25,518 bases of DNA from Oehlia diaphana (lineage: Eukaryota; Glomeromycota; Glomeromycetes; Glomerales; Glomeraceae): NCBI GenBank assembly GCA_003833135.1, contig QZLH01000262.1, positions 1 through 25,518 of the forward strand, given 5' to 3'. A program made the position numbers and the translations under genes. Positions 1 to 9,536 of this stretch are shown here, in pieces. The notes beneath the pieces were generated by a model. The model was not told the origin of the DNA and did not search any database. It was given only the letters and a program-made list of their open reading frames with translations. Position 1 is the stretch's first letter; every line of letters starts with the position of its first letter.

Positions 1-236
1 AAAAAAAATTCTAAGTTAATAAATAAATATTAAATCGTAATACATAATCACATGTTACACTAAAATCAGAAATTTTATATTAAAATTGAAAAATCTTATT
101 ACAAATAGCCAAAAATTGGCAATTCCATACTAAAAAATCAGAAATATTACCAAAAAATCAGACAGCTGTATTTAAAAGCGCAAAAATCTGATTTTTATTT
201 ATTCAACCTGTGTATATCTGTAGATAGTACATTATA

Positions 237-470
237 AACGTATGAATTTTAATATACTGTACAATAATATATATACCGTATCCTTTATTTACAATATTTT
301 TGTGAACCATATACAAAATACTGATATACAGTAAAAATAGTATATGTTATAGACATATGAATTTAATATACCGTATCATACAGTATGTTTACCGTATATT
401 TTATTATATTTTTTACTAAACATATTTTGTGAACAGTATACATTGTACATGTAAAAATGCAAACTGTATC
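237..470. repeat. Imperfect two-copy tandem repeat, ~115-127 bp
   Basis: Two adjacent diverged copies start at about 241 and 356 (TATGAATTT followed by AATATAC). Both carry an inner TTTTGTGAAC block, at about 297 and 425, and both are rich in CCGTAT/ATACAGT. No reading frame is supported. The rest of 1-520 is AT-rich with nothing else recognisable. Confidence 0.6.
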
Positions 471-519
471 AAAGATACGTATATACAGTGTAAAAACTGT
501 ATGCATATTTTTTATAGGG

Positions 520-1793
520 AGGCTGATTACTGTCTGAAATCTTACCTGTATTACCAGATTTCTTCATGTTCAGTGTATTTTTAGCCTTCGGTTTCTGTTG
601 TGCTTTCTTTAAGTTGGGGATGGAGTGTCGACACCATTTCAACTCTGTACCTTCTGGTAAGAAAACTTGTGGTGTATCTAAGGCTCTAAGTGTAGTCTCC
701 CAATTCTCGAAATAACCTACAAGTTTTCTCCTTCCTTTACTTGTTTGAATAATTTTAAACGAGCTAGCACCACACGTCGTTAAAAATTCAGTTGGTTTAC
801 GGTCCTTCCATAAGGTAGCTATTGTCATTTCCACCGGAATGTCATGAATAACAGCTTGGAATTTCTCACGTTGTTTTCTTTCATGGAGAGTCTAACTTGC
901 GGAGAACCATCTTACAGGTATACCTCCCAGATCTGTCATCCAAAATTTGTTAAACTGGGGAAGGGCAAATGAGGATAGCGCTATCTTGACTCTAAGAGTC
1001 TGATACTTGTGTTGACGTTTAATCGAACACTTGATAGTATTTCCCCATAATTTTAACTCTGCTAATATTTTCTGCAGGTCCCAGGTATACGGGATATTGT
1101 AAACTATTATGTCTCAGATTCGCTCTTGCTCCTCTCTGACAGCTTTGTATCCTGTCAGTATATGATTAATCTCGTTATCAGGTGATTTCTTCCCCTTTTG
1201 TTGGGTTTATTGACTGATGTTTGTGCATCAGGTTTGCCATTGTTAATTGGTTCTTAGTTTATTTATCATCTGAAACACGCGCTTTACGTTTTTGTTTTTT
1301 CTTCCGGGAAATTTCGGGTGTCACAGTTTGATAAACAGGGGCTATTTCCTTATCAGGCAATACTGGAGGCTTATCAGATGCTGTTTTTGGTATTTGTTTA
1401 CCTAACTCTACGATCATTTGATCTGAATCGCCAGTATTAATCTCATCTTCAGATGACTCATCTTCATCATCTGTATCTTCTACATCACCCATATCTCCAA
1501 ATGTAGCATAGAAGTAGTGCATAAAGCTATCCCACTAGTGAAAGAGTGGTAGGTTGAATATTCGTAGCTTGAGCTTGACTGGTGAAGTTCTTGGGGTCGG
1601 CAGACTCGCTAAACATCTCTATCAGTAACTGGGCTTTATCCACAGGAACTGGAGGGTTTTTTTCAAAGAGAGTCTTTAAGAAACCGGAATGTATAAAAGA
1701 TTCTAGGTTGTTTGAAACATTTTGTAAAAATATTTGTTAGTGCTCAGAAACAAACTGTACAGCTTGTTCATCTGCTATTTTTCTCTTGTCCAT
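520..1793 (-). pseudogene. ORF1 of LINE-like copy A (decayed)
   Basis: The ATG is at 1793-1791 by alignment with copy B. Recognisable blocks are the acidic stretch (DTDDEDESSEDE, around 1440-1485), the Lys/Arg stretch and the RRM-like C-terminal half with FEN-W and FLPEG motifs. Several stops and a deletion near 1525-1560 interrupt it. At 957-960 this copy has four G where B has three, and that keeps the two halves of ORF1 in one frame here. A is therefore the better guide to the ancestral frame at that point. Family role (inferred): RNA-binding Gag-like protein of a non-LTR retrotransposon. Confidence 0.75.
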
Positions 1794-1896
1794 ATTATTT
1801 TATTGTATTTTGCAATAAAATTAAATAAAGAAATATTTTTTATAAAAAATTATTACGCAGAAATTTTTGTAAAAAATAATTTTAGGAAAGAGTTTC
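520..1896 (-). mobile_element. LINE-like ORF1-only element, copy A (3'-truncated)
   Basis: On the minus strand this begins with the 5' terminus AAACTCTTTCC (plus 1885-1895), which all four copies share, then a ~90-base AT-rich leader and a degraded ORF1. It is nearly identical to copy B over most of its length. Similarity stops at about 520, where B continues through the Lys-rich end of ORF1 and a 3' UTR. No A/T tail or target duplication is visible, so the 3' part was lost or replaced. It forms a head-to-head pair with copy C, 5' ends about 770 bases apart. Confidence 0.8.
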
Positions 1897-2007
1897 TCTT
1901 AATAAAATGTGAATTTTTTTGCGTGCGCAATATAATATTTGCTGTTTTGATCACATGATGGGTATTTTTTTCTTAATGGGTATTCAAATTTCATGTATGA
2001 TCAACAC

Positions 2008-2036
2008 TGCATACACTATTTTGAAAATGGCGATAA
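2008..2036. repeat. 29-bp motif with palindromic core, copy 1
   Basis: TGCATACACTATTTTGAAAATGGCGATAA resembles 13769-13797 at 25 of 29 positions, and all four differences are transitions. The core ATTTTGAAAAT is part of a decayed longer palindrome. It sits just downstream of the minus-strand coiled-coil remnant. Confidence 0.6.
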
Positions 2037-2053
2037 CACTTTTTTTATGTGCA

Positions 2054-2283
2054 TCATCCAACAAAGTGTTCATTTGCTTCCGCCTTGTTTTTCTCCAACT
2101 CCTTGATTCCAATCTTGAGTTCTGCATTCTTAGCATCATGTTTTTTACTCTCTTTCTTAGAGCTTTAGCAAATCTGTCCTTAAACTCAACTTTCTTAGAC
2201 TCAAATTTGGCTAATTTTAGGGATTTTGCAATTTCAGCTAAGAGTTTAGCATTTAATTATCTTAGTGAATTTAATTGAGTCAT
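2054..2283 (-). pseudogene. Coiled-coil (Glu/Lys/Ala-rich) gene remnant
   Basis: The minus strand reads from an ATG at 2283 as MTQLNSLR, a stop, then LNAKLLAEIAKSLKLAKFE and further Lys/Glu heptad-like sequence. A frameshift near 2150 moves it to a frame reading AKNAELKIGIKELEKNKAEA before a stop at 2054. The alternating AEL/KEL pattern is that of a coiled coil of the kind found in many repeated genes of mycorrhizal fungi (from memory). Plus-strand translations of this stretch are Phe/Leu-rich shadows. It lies between copies A and C and is too short and broken to function. Confidence 0.6.
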
Positions 2284-2462
2284 TATTTTTATAAAATATG
2301 TGATATATTCAAAATAATAAAAAAATTATATTTTTTCTTATGACTTGTAAGCGAAAGAAAAAAAATTTATTAATACATGTAAAAAAATATATATATACAA
2401 TTATTTTTTTTTTGAAAAAGAGCGACCTTATTATTTCACTAATTTAATTTGATAAGACTATC

Positions 2463-2666
2463 TTATTTGTTTTCTATTTTTACCTGCTTTAATAATTCCA
2501 ATAATTCCTGTGATTCAATCTGATAATCAAACACCCACTTAATTTGCTTAAACAAATTTTGAGTTTTTTAAGCATAAAACTTTTGTTAAACACACTTTCA
2601 TTAATAGCAAAAGTAAATGATGTTCATGAACTCAATAATACCTCAGCATTCCCATTATCATTGTCA
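2463..2666 (-). pseudogene. Crinkler-like gene, C-terminal fragment
   Basis: This minus-strand fragment lies on the far side of LINE copy C from the main fragment at 4279-5166. It reads with motifs AEVLLSS, FAINES and, after one frameshift, FKQIKWVFDYQ and ELLELLKQVK before a stop at 2463-2465. I recognise these as the C-terminal end that follows the PD-(D/E)XK-type domain in Crinkler-family proteins of mycorrhizal fungi (from memory). One in-frame stop and one frameshift make it non-functional. CATTGTCA at 2659-2666 is one copy of the probable target duplication of copy C. Confidence 0.7.
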
Positions 2667-2751
2667 TAAAAAAACTCTTTCCACTCACATTTTTTATGAA
2701 AAATTTGTTGCAAAAATTTTCATTATTTTATTATAAACTTTTTATTAAAAA

Positions 2752-3975
2752 ATGTCTGAAAAGAAAGAAATAACACCCTTTATCTATGGAGTTCACCACG
2801 CAACCTTTATACAAAATAGTTTCTTAGTACTATAGATAAAGCTACTTTCCTAACGACTACTTTTGGTGAAGATGCCAACCCAAAACGCTTTTTGGACATG
2901 TCCAAGGCCACAAATATGCAACCTATAATTCTCATAACGTTTATAGCCACTCATGCTGTGACCGAAGGGTGGCATAGTTACAAAATGATGCCTATAGGAT
3001 GCATTAGGACAGTCTGATCCTGATTTGGAGGATGAAGATGATGATACAGATATAATAACAGAAAATACGCCATTAACGCCCACACCAAATCCAGTTCTGA
3101 TATGTCAGCAAGATATAGTAATGACCCTGTTGATCAATCTGTTACACCTGAATTTTCACAGAAAGAAGAAAAAACAAGTCAAGAACAAATCATCAAAAGG
3201 TAACACTAACTGGAAGAAGAAATCATTGGCTAACAATTTATTCAAACCCACTGTAATAGAAGTACTAACAGGATATGAAGTATCAAAGTTCAGAAGAAAA
3301 GGAACATATCTGATCTCCTGAAAAAATATCAGCAGAGCTAAAATGATGGGACAACCCTATTAAGCTGTCAATAAAAAGATAGCACAAATACCAAATCCTT
3401 AGGATCAAAATAGCGCTGTCCTCATTTTCCTTACCACAATTCAATAATCATTGGACTACAGATTTAGGAGGTATATCAGTGCGAAGCAAGTCGGACTCTC
3501 TGTGAAAGAAAACAGAGAGAGAAATTCCAGGCCATAGTTTATAACATTCCAGAAGACGTAACTATGTACACTTTGTGGAGAAACGGACAACCAACTACCT
3601 AGATAGTATAAACAGGTAAAGGCAAGAGGAAGCTTGTTGAATATTTCAAGAAATGGGAGGCCGTATGAAAGGTCTTAAATTATCATCAAGTTTTGAGCTC
3701 ATAAAGGATCAGATTATCATAGTGTCAATACTCTACGCCCAACCTAAAAAAGTGCCCTTGACTAAAGACCATTCTGGAGGAAAAAAGGCTGATTCCAGGA
3801 TCAACAATCCTCATCCAAAGCTTCTAATAAAAGTAACAAGTTAAATAAACCCCTGGGCCAGAACAAGAAGGACTTTAAAGTTTCAGATAATTCATAAAAG
3901 AAGGCGAAAGGTGGTAATAATTCGAACAAGGAGGTTTTAGCAAAAATTTTAGAATTATTACAAAAATTAGTTTAG
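2752..3975 (+). pseudogene. ORF1 of LINE-like copy C (decayed)
   Basis: The start MSEKKEITPFIYGVH is shared with copy D. A deletion and stops follow soon after. Later blocks include the acidic DEDDDTD stretch (3030-3060), a Lys-rich stretch (3160-3230), a TGYEV motif, the LPQFN-W-TDLGGI segment (3428-3470) that corresponds to the middle of copy B ORF1, and a C-terminus reading NKEVLAKILELLQKLV before TAG 3973-3975. Several frameshifts separate these blocks. The final NKEVLA-IL-LL signature is also found in copy B, so the two subfamilies are homologous from end to end. Confidence 0.75.
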
Positions 3976-4251
3976 TTTTAATAGAATTAGTTGTCTCTAC
4001 TAATTTGTACTTGTCATTAGCATATGATAGCAGAATCATTTGGGACTTATCCTCTCAATTTTTAGTGCATTTTCTTTTTTACCCAGTGCATTTGCCTTGC
4101 TATAAGTGGGCAAGCTTGTAGTACAGGTCTTTTTTTATAGAAGTTAGGGTCAGGTGCCAGTTTTTCTGGTCTTTGATGGTAGGAATTTTTTAGGGTTATT
4201 TCTTTATTGTATTGATCGATACTCTTTATATGTATTCCTTGCCTGCTTCAC

Positions 4252-4278
4252 ATAAAATAAAATAAATAAAATAAAATA
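4252..4278 (+). repeat. 3' A/T tail of copy C
   Basis: A mosaic of AAATA and AATA units. It is identical over 27 bases to the reverse complement of 7150-7176 in copy B. Confidence 0.85.
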
Positions 4279-5166
4279 CATTTGCCAGTAGTGACTAATT
4301 TAATTATGACTCAGTTGACTTCTGTTAAAATGATACCATACATTACATTTTTATGCAAAACCTCATTATATGTGCATTTCTTTTAATTACATATCTTGTA
4401 TCTTCAATCTTGATAATCCAATCCACTGGCCCTTTACCATGCCTTCCAAATAACTTATATTCTGAACATACTTTCACTTCACCATCATAGCAAGAGGCAA
4501 CACCGTGAAGAATGGAAGAAATAAATTCAGTGACATGAATGCAGATTTTATGCTTCATAACTATATCTTCTAAAATGTGCTCTAATATCTTTTTATAATT
4601 GACTATGTAAGCTAACTTTCATCAAACCTGGGGAGATCAATATAATTATTGGCTGTTAACCTGAATAACGTCTTGATTTGGAGAAATGTTCATGATGAAA
4701 ATGGCTGTTACATTATAAAATATTCAAATTATTTTTTATTAGGGATATGTCATACCTATCATGATTTATCTCAAACTGATATTTACATGTATTCATGATG
4801 ATTGAAAAATCTACCTTGAATCCTTGACACTTGCCAAATCCTCATTATTAACCAAACAAATAATTTACCACCATACTCACAATTTATAACAATATGTTCA
4901 TTTCTGTCCCATCTGAAAATATGAAACATGTGTGAAGTTAAAACTTCAAAGTAGATAAGGTTATTTGTCTGCATGTTACGGACTACTGAAACTTTTATAA
5001 TTTATGCCTATATGTTGCAGTGAAGTGAACTTCTTTCATCTCAACAGGATGCTGTATGATTATATGTATGGGTTTGTCAGCTAGTTGAGAGATGAGAAGA
5101 AAAATATAATACCTATTTATCTCCATCATTAGAATATATTTGCTGCACGTTATCATTATCATCCAC
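4279..5166 (-). pseudogene. Crinkler-like gene, main fragment (header end plus nuclease-like domain)
   Basis: On the minus strand the order is DDNDNVQQIYSNDGDK, then KPIHIIIQHP (about 5035-5080), typical of the end of a Crinkler header. Next come a ThrTyr...VTLS-like stretch with stops, the EHIVINCEYGGK motif with NNEDLA, and a block reading HVTEFISSILHGVAS then GRHGKGPVDWIIKI (about 4400-4520). The GPVDW block is the first acidic motif of a PD-(D/E)XK-type fold. The later E-x-K segment seems to have been deleted. Stops and frameshifts occur throughout. The gene was then split by LINE copy C. Family assignment is from memory. Crinklers are modular effector-type proteins, and this copy is dead. 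Confidence 0.72.
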
Positions 5167-5355
5167 CAAAAGTTGGCCTCACCTCTGTAGCACAAACAGA
5201 AAGCTTCTGTTAAGGCTGCAAAAAGTATTTGCTGAAGTTTTTTGCAGATGAATTTATTATCATTTCTTAAGATGATAAAGAAAAATTGGATTGGAAATAC
5301 TTGCAGTTAGCTGCACTTTTAATAAAACAATTCAAACAGACTGGTTTAAAGATAA

Positions 5356-5781
5356 AGCTTATACCTTCTATCTATCTATTAATTAACCCAGCTAATTCAA
5401 GTGATACCCTTCAAACTGGTTAACTTTCTATATTCATTAGGCTGAAGTATTTTGTTAGAACATCATCAGAAACCCATATGGCTGATTTGGAAAGTATTGT
5501 TTCTAACAAAAGAATTTTCTGCAACTATTGAAAAAAATGGGCAAGTTAGACCCATTTGGATTCTTCTTGTTAATGGTAGGCCTAATGAAAATTTAAAATA
5601 TATGAAAAATATTATCTAATATGCTTATCTTTTTCATTCTCTTGATTTGAGTCAAAGTGCATATAATCCAGTAGGATGAAATATGGCTTTTTTATCTTTG
5701 ATAACAAGTGCTGTATCTTACTTGATGGAATTTAAACCCTCCCATATGGTCATTGTTGGATTGGACTATATAAACGCCTGA
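5356..5781 (+). pseudogene. DDE-transposase-like ORF of a repeated fungal family (broken)
   Basis: The plus strand reads INPANSSDTLQTG, a stop, LSIFIRLKYFVRTSSETHMADLE, then after a frameshift near 5515 VRPIWILLVNGRPNEN, a stop, YLFHSLDL, and SQSAYNPVG before more stops. The run LLV-G-P-EN followed by DL and SAYNPV is one I recognise from a large repeated family in mycorrhizal fungi, where it resembles a DDE-type catalytic core (VDGGPDEN ... SAYNPVER). Here D and E positions of the core are substituted (VNGRPNEN, NPVG) and a segment between DL and SAYN is missing. The family's true function is not established by anything visible here. Confidence 0.5.
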
Positions 5782-6707
5782 AATATCTCCTGAGGAAAAG
5801 AAGAAAGGGCTATGAAAGGTAAACCTCATGTCAAGGTTAGGGATGTCAATGGTTGGTTCAATTTGATTTCAGTTTTAAAACTGCATTTTCAGCTAAAACT
5901 GAACTGGCCGAAAACTGACTGATAAATTCAAATTGCAAAACCAATTGTAAAAGAAAGTGTTAATTATAATTTTATTTGATATATTTCTTAAAATTATAAT
6001 TTTTTTGTGATAATAATGCAGAATAATAAATCATGTGATCAACATATAAAAATAAAATTTTCTTGTTATTTCAAAAACAAGAATACTATACTATATATAT
6101 TGGGCCAAAGAAATAAAATTATTTGTTTCTTATGAAAAAAGTTTGCTAAATTTGACCTGGTTGATTTAATAAATTTTTTGCCTGGATCATCAGGTGTAAA
6201 AAAAAATTATCTTTTTATGATTAAATATTTGTGAAATCTTGTAATTTATCACATTTATATGATTATCACATTAATTTATTACTAATCAAATAAACATTTT
6301 CTTATGAAACTTTTTTAACTTTCCATCCACTTTCTCTTAAACTATAATGGAGCCCTCTTTTGAAAGTTTTAATATGATCATATCTGAAACATATTTGTTT
6401 AATAATATATCAAATTATTCATCAATTACAATAAGTTTACCATTAGATAATACACAGTCAATTTTAGAGTTATGATTTTGTTACCATTAAATGTGCCTTA
6501 ATAAGAGAAATCTAACAAATATAATTTCATCTTTCTATGATCACTAGTTCTTAAGATACTTAAAAAAATTAAAAATTTTTAAAATTAATTTTAGCCTCTA
6601 CAGTTTAAGGGATATTATTTAATTGAGTATCTTACTTTTATTACTAAAATCATATAACAAAGATTAATTACATTTTTTATATTTTTTATATTTTTTATAT
6701 ACAGTTC
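5782..6707. other. AT-rich stretch without a gene
   Basis: Long A/T runs and no supported reading frame. The 5842-5935 part (AGGGATGTCAATGG then TTTCAGTTTTAAAACTG and CTAAAACTGAACTGG) looks like the end of a small hAT-type MITE, but I found no matching right end. Three copies of TTTTTTATA lie just before the FAR1-type remnant. Confidence 0.4.
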
Positions 6708-7003
6708 CAGTATGGTAAAGCTATTTCACACCTTCAGTCATGTCCTATTTTAGCTGAAGGAATGAATTTTCCAAATTTTAAGATAGCTATTTATTATTGT
6801 ATTGAATTTGAATAATTTAACAGATTTTCTGTTAGAAAAAAAGGGTTGAAAAAAACAATGATGGCAGTATTAAACCAAGATGTATTGGTTGTGAATATTC
6901 AGGTAAAATTAGAGATAAACAAAATTATGATTAGAAATAAAGGATCAAAGAAAACAGAATGCTCTTGGCATATTAACCTTTCTCAGCCTTTAAATGTCAA
7001 CTA
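6708..7003 (+). pseudogene. FAR1-type zinc-finger gene, 5' fragment
   Basis: The plus strand reads ILAEGMNFPNFKIAIYYCIE, a stop, FNRFSVRKK, then after a one-base shift near 6840 EKNNDGSIKPRCIGCEYSGK, and after another shift KKTECSWHINLSQPLNVN. This is the layout of a FAR1/WRKY-GCM1-type DNA-binding domain: G--F----A, F--R--R, C-E-SGK, then C-WH-NL. Such domains usually head MULE transposases or their domesticated relatives. The coding sequence stops at a TA dinucleotide (7002-7003) where a DNA element is inserted, and resumes at 9637. It has at least one stop and two frameshifts besides the insertion. Confidence 0.72.
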
Positions 7004-7122
7004 CAGTCAGAACTTGATATAATGAACCCTCTGATTAGGCAATTTTGGATCATTATATCGGATATTTGATAAATCAAATATTCTTAATATACTGATTATA
7101 TAGTAAAAATATAAAATTTGGC

Positions 7123-7139
7123 ATACCAAAGTTTTTTTA
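7123..7139 (+). repeat. Target-site duplication of LINE copy B, left
   Basis: ATACCAAAGTTTTTTTA is repeated exactly at 9066-9082. It lies against the A/T tail of copy B. Confidence 0.93.
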
Positions 7140-7149
7140 TTTATTTATT

Positions 7150-7176
7150 TATTTTATTTTATTTATTTTATTTTAT
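7150..7176 (-). repeat. 3' A/T tail of copy B (part identical to copy C)
   Basis: The reverse complement of these 27 bases equals 4252-4278 of copy C. Further AATA units extend it to 7140. Confidence 0.85.
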
Positions 7177-7498
7177 TTCTAAAAGAGTAGTAGGACCAAG
7201 ACTAGTACAAATAGAAGAAGAAAGAAATTCTTTTTTTAAAAAAAGCGTCAAAAATCTAATATGTATGTTAGCCAGGCTCCCCTACGGGATCTCACCCTTC
7301 AATTAAAGAGTAGACCACGCCTCAGTGAAACTATGCCAAAAAGGTATAATCATGCACACTGGAAAAAAAAATAGGATTCAACTGGAACAAGCCCCTCTAA
7401 AAGCAATGGGCTTATAGAGTAGAAATAAAGTATAATTATACTGCTACATAGAATAATACAAACAAGTAAGTCTATCCATAATAGCACTATACTGATTT

Positions 7499-8961
7499 TC
7501 ACAACAGGGACAAAATTTCTGCTAAAACCTCCTTGTTGTCCTTGTTACTACCTTTGTTCTTCAAGGTATTCTTTGCCTTCTTCTGAACATCAGGTTTCTT
7601 CAACTGGTTATTATTCTTTGAAGCTTTGGTCAAGGATTGTTGTTTATCCTTCTTCTTAGGCTGATTACTATCTGAAAACTTACCTGTTTTACCAGATTTT
7701 TTCGCGTTCAGGGTATTTTTAGCCTTCGGTTTCTGTTGTGCTTTCTTCAAGTTGGGGATGGAGTGTTGACACCATTTCAACTCTTTACCTTCTGGTAAGA
7801 AAACTTGCGGTGTATCTAAGGCTTTAAGTGTAGTCTCCCAATTCTCAAAATAACCTACAAGTTTCCTCCTTCCTTTACTTGTTTGAATAATTTTAAACGA
7901 GCTAGCACCACACATCGTTAAAAATTCAATTGGTTTACGGTCCTTCCACAAGATAGCCGTTGTCATTTCCACCGGAATGTCATAAATAACAGCTTGGAAT
8001 TTCTCACGTTGTTTTCTTTCTTGGAGAGTCCAACTTGCGGGGAACCATCTTACAGGTATACCTCCCAGATCTGTCATCCAAAATTTGTTAAACTGGGAAG
8101 GGCAAATGAGGATAGTGCTATCTTGACTCTAAGAGTCTGATACTTGTGCTGACGTTTTAGTGAACACTTGATAGTATTTCCCCATAATTTTAACTCTGCT
8201 AATATTTTCTGCAGGTCCCAGGTATATGGGATATTGTAAACTATTATGTCTCGGATTTGCTCTTGCTCCTCTTCGACAGCTTCATATCCGGTCAGTATTT
8301 GATTAGTCTCATTGTCAGGTGATTTCTTTCCCTTATGTTGGGGTTTTTTGGCTGATGTTTGTGCATCAGGTTTTGCCATTGTTGATTGGTACATGGTTTG
8401 TTTATCAGCTGAAACACGCGTTTGTTTTTTCTTCTGGGAAGTTTCAGGTGTCACAGTTTGATCTACAGGGGTCATTTCCGTATCAGGCAGTACTGGAGGC
8501 TGATCAAATACTGGGTTTGGTGTCATTTTACCTAAATTATCGATCATTTGATCTAAATCATCCAATTCAATCTCATCTTCAGATGACTCATCTAATGCAT
8601 CATCTGTATCATCAACGCCACCCATATCTCCAAATGTAGTATAGAAGTGGGTCTTGAAAAAATCCCACAATGTGGACGACACATAGAAAGCTATAGAAAA
8701 TATTAGAGAAAGGGTGTTCAGTGAAATACTCATAGCTTGAGCTTGACTGGTAAAGTTCGCGGGGTTGGCAGACTCGCCAAACATCGTTATCAATAACTGG
8801 GCTTTATCCACTGGTACTGACGGGTTTTTTTCAAAGATAGTCTTCAAGAAACCGGAGTTTATAAAAGACTCTAGGTGGTGTGAAACATTTTGTAAAAACA
8901 TTTCTTGGTGTTCAGAAACAAACAATAAAGCTTGTTCTTTGATTATTCCACTCTTGTCCAT
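7499..8961 (-). pseudogene. ORF1 (Gag-like, tandem RRM-like folds) of copy B, one frameshift
   Basis: First part (8961-8074, 295 codons): hydrophobic segment at residues 80-102, acidic stretch 117-140, Lys-rich stretch 176-215, and an RRM-like module from residue 237 (RDIIVYNIP as RNP2-like strand). Second part (8077-7499, 192 codons): a second RRM-like module (QAVIYDIP ... RKLVGYFENW, residues 28-80), then a Lys/Asn-rich tail ending NKEVLAEILSLL. The parts overlap as ATGA at 8077-8074. That looks like coupled translation, but copy A has one more G in the run at 8095-8097 and reads straight through, as does copy C. The break is thus a one-base deletion. Otherwise the protein would be about 487 residues. 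Probable role: binding its RNA into a particle. Confidence 0.8.
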
Positions 8962-9065
8962 ATTATTTTTATGTTTTTTGTAATAAAATTAAATAAAGGA
9001 ATATTTTTTATAAAAAAATTATTATGCAGAAATTTTCGTAAAAAATAATTTCAGGAAAGAGTTTT

Positions 9066-9082
9066 ATACCAAAGTTTTTTTA
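9066..9082 (+). repeat. Target-site duplication of LINE copy B, right
   Basis: Exact copy of 7123-7139 (ATACCAAAGTTTTTTTA), immediately beside the 5' end of the minus-strand element. Confidence 0.93.
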
Positions 9083-9277
9083 ATAAAAAAAATGATTTTA
9101 ATTGTATTACTTGTTGATGTCATGTGATCTGCTGCACTGCATAGTGCCAGCTGGGAATAAGTTAATTCTGGCCAGAGTTAGATGGTAATCAGCTTATCGC
9201 AAATAAATACATATGACTGGTTTATGATCAGACTTCATTATGTATAATATCGTAAAATTTGTAATAAAATTAGTATA

Positions 9278-9536
9278 CAGTTAACCTCCCATATAAACAC
9301 ATCTCTCAGGACTAAAAAAAAAGATGTGATTATAAAAATACTATATGATATGACTAAAGAGAAGGTATTTTTAATATATTTATTAGTAATTTGGGCTAAT
9401 GCAAATATGCTTATATGGGAGGATGTGTCGTAAATATTCAGATTTCTGTAAAAATTTATATATGTGCATAAAAAAACTTACATTTTGGAATTAGTTCAGT
9501 GATTAGATAGGAGGTGACTATATGGAAGGTTGACTG
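9278..9536. mobile_element. Second TA-flanked MITE, nested
   Basis: The left end CAGTTAACCTCCCATATA and the right end form inverted repeats (19 of 23 positions match) flanked by TA (or TATA) on both sides. An internal inverted copy of CCTCCCATATAA lies at about 9410-9425. It is 259 bases without coding capacity. The termini differ from those of the host MITE, so it is a separate Tc1/mariner/pogo-like family. Confidence 0.75.

Larger units (their letters stand above)
2667..4278 (+). mobile_element. LINE-like ORF1-only element, copy C
   Basis: The element starts with AAACTCTTTCC (2672-2682) and an AT-rich leader containing TTTTTTATGAAAAATTT. It carries a decayed ORF1 (2752-3975), a ~275-base 3' UTR and an A/T tail at 4252-4278 that is identical over 27 bases to the tail of copy B. 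Flanks CATTGTCA (2659-2666) and CATTTGCCA (4279-4287) look like a slightly diverged target duplication. Removing the element with one flank copy puts the two Crinkler fragments into one frame, which supports these borders. There is no room for an endonuclease/reverse transcriptase ORF. Confidence 0.82.
7140..9065 (-). mobile_element. LINE-like ORF1-only element, copy B (full length)
   Basis: The minus strand runs 5' terminus AAAACTCTTTCC (9065), leader with TTTTTTACGAAAATTT, ORF1 (8961-7499), ~320-base 3' UTR and an AAATA/AATA tail ending at 7140. A perfect 17-bp target duplication (7123-7139, 9066-9082) flanks it, as expected for target-primed reverse transcription. The whole element is 1926 bases with no endonuclease or reverse transcriptase, so it must have been moved by enzymes supplied in trans. 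It sits inside the TA-flanked element and is therefore younger than that insertion. Confidence 0.88.

Noticed and set aside
5081..5112. Possible 32-nt intron in the Crinkler-like pseudogene (minus GT...CTAG)
   Set aside because: Too short for a normal intron and a stop codon precedes the donor; more likely decay.
8319..8639. 106-codon plus-strand ORF
   Set aside because: Antisense shadow of LINE copy B ORF1, which matches copy A in its own frame.
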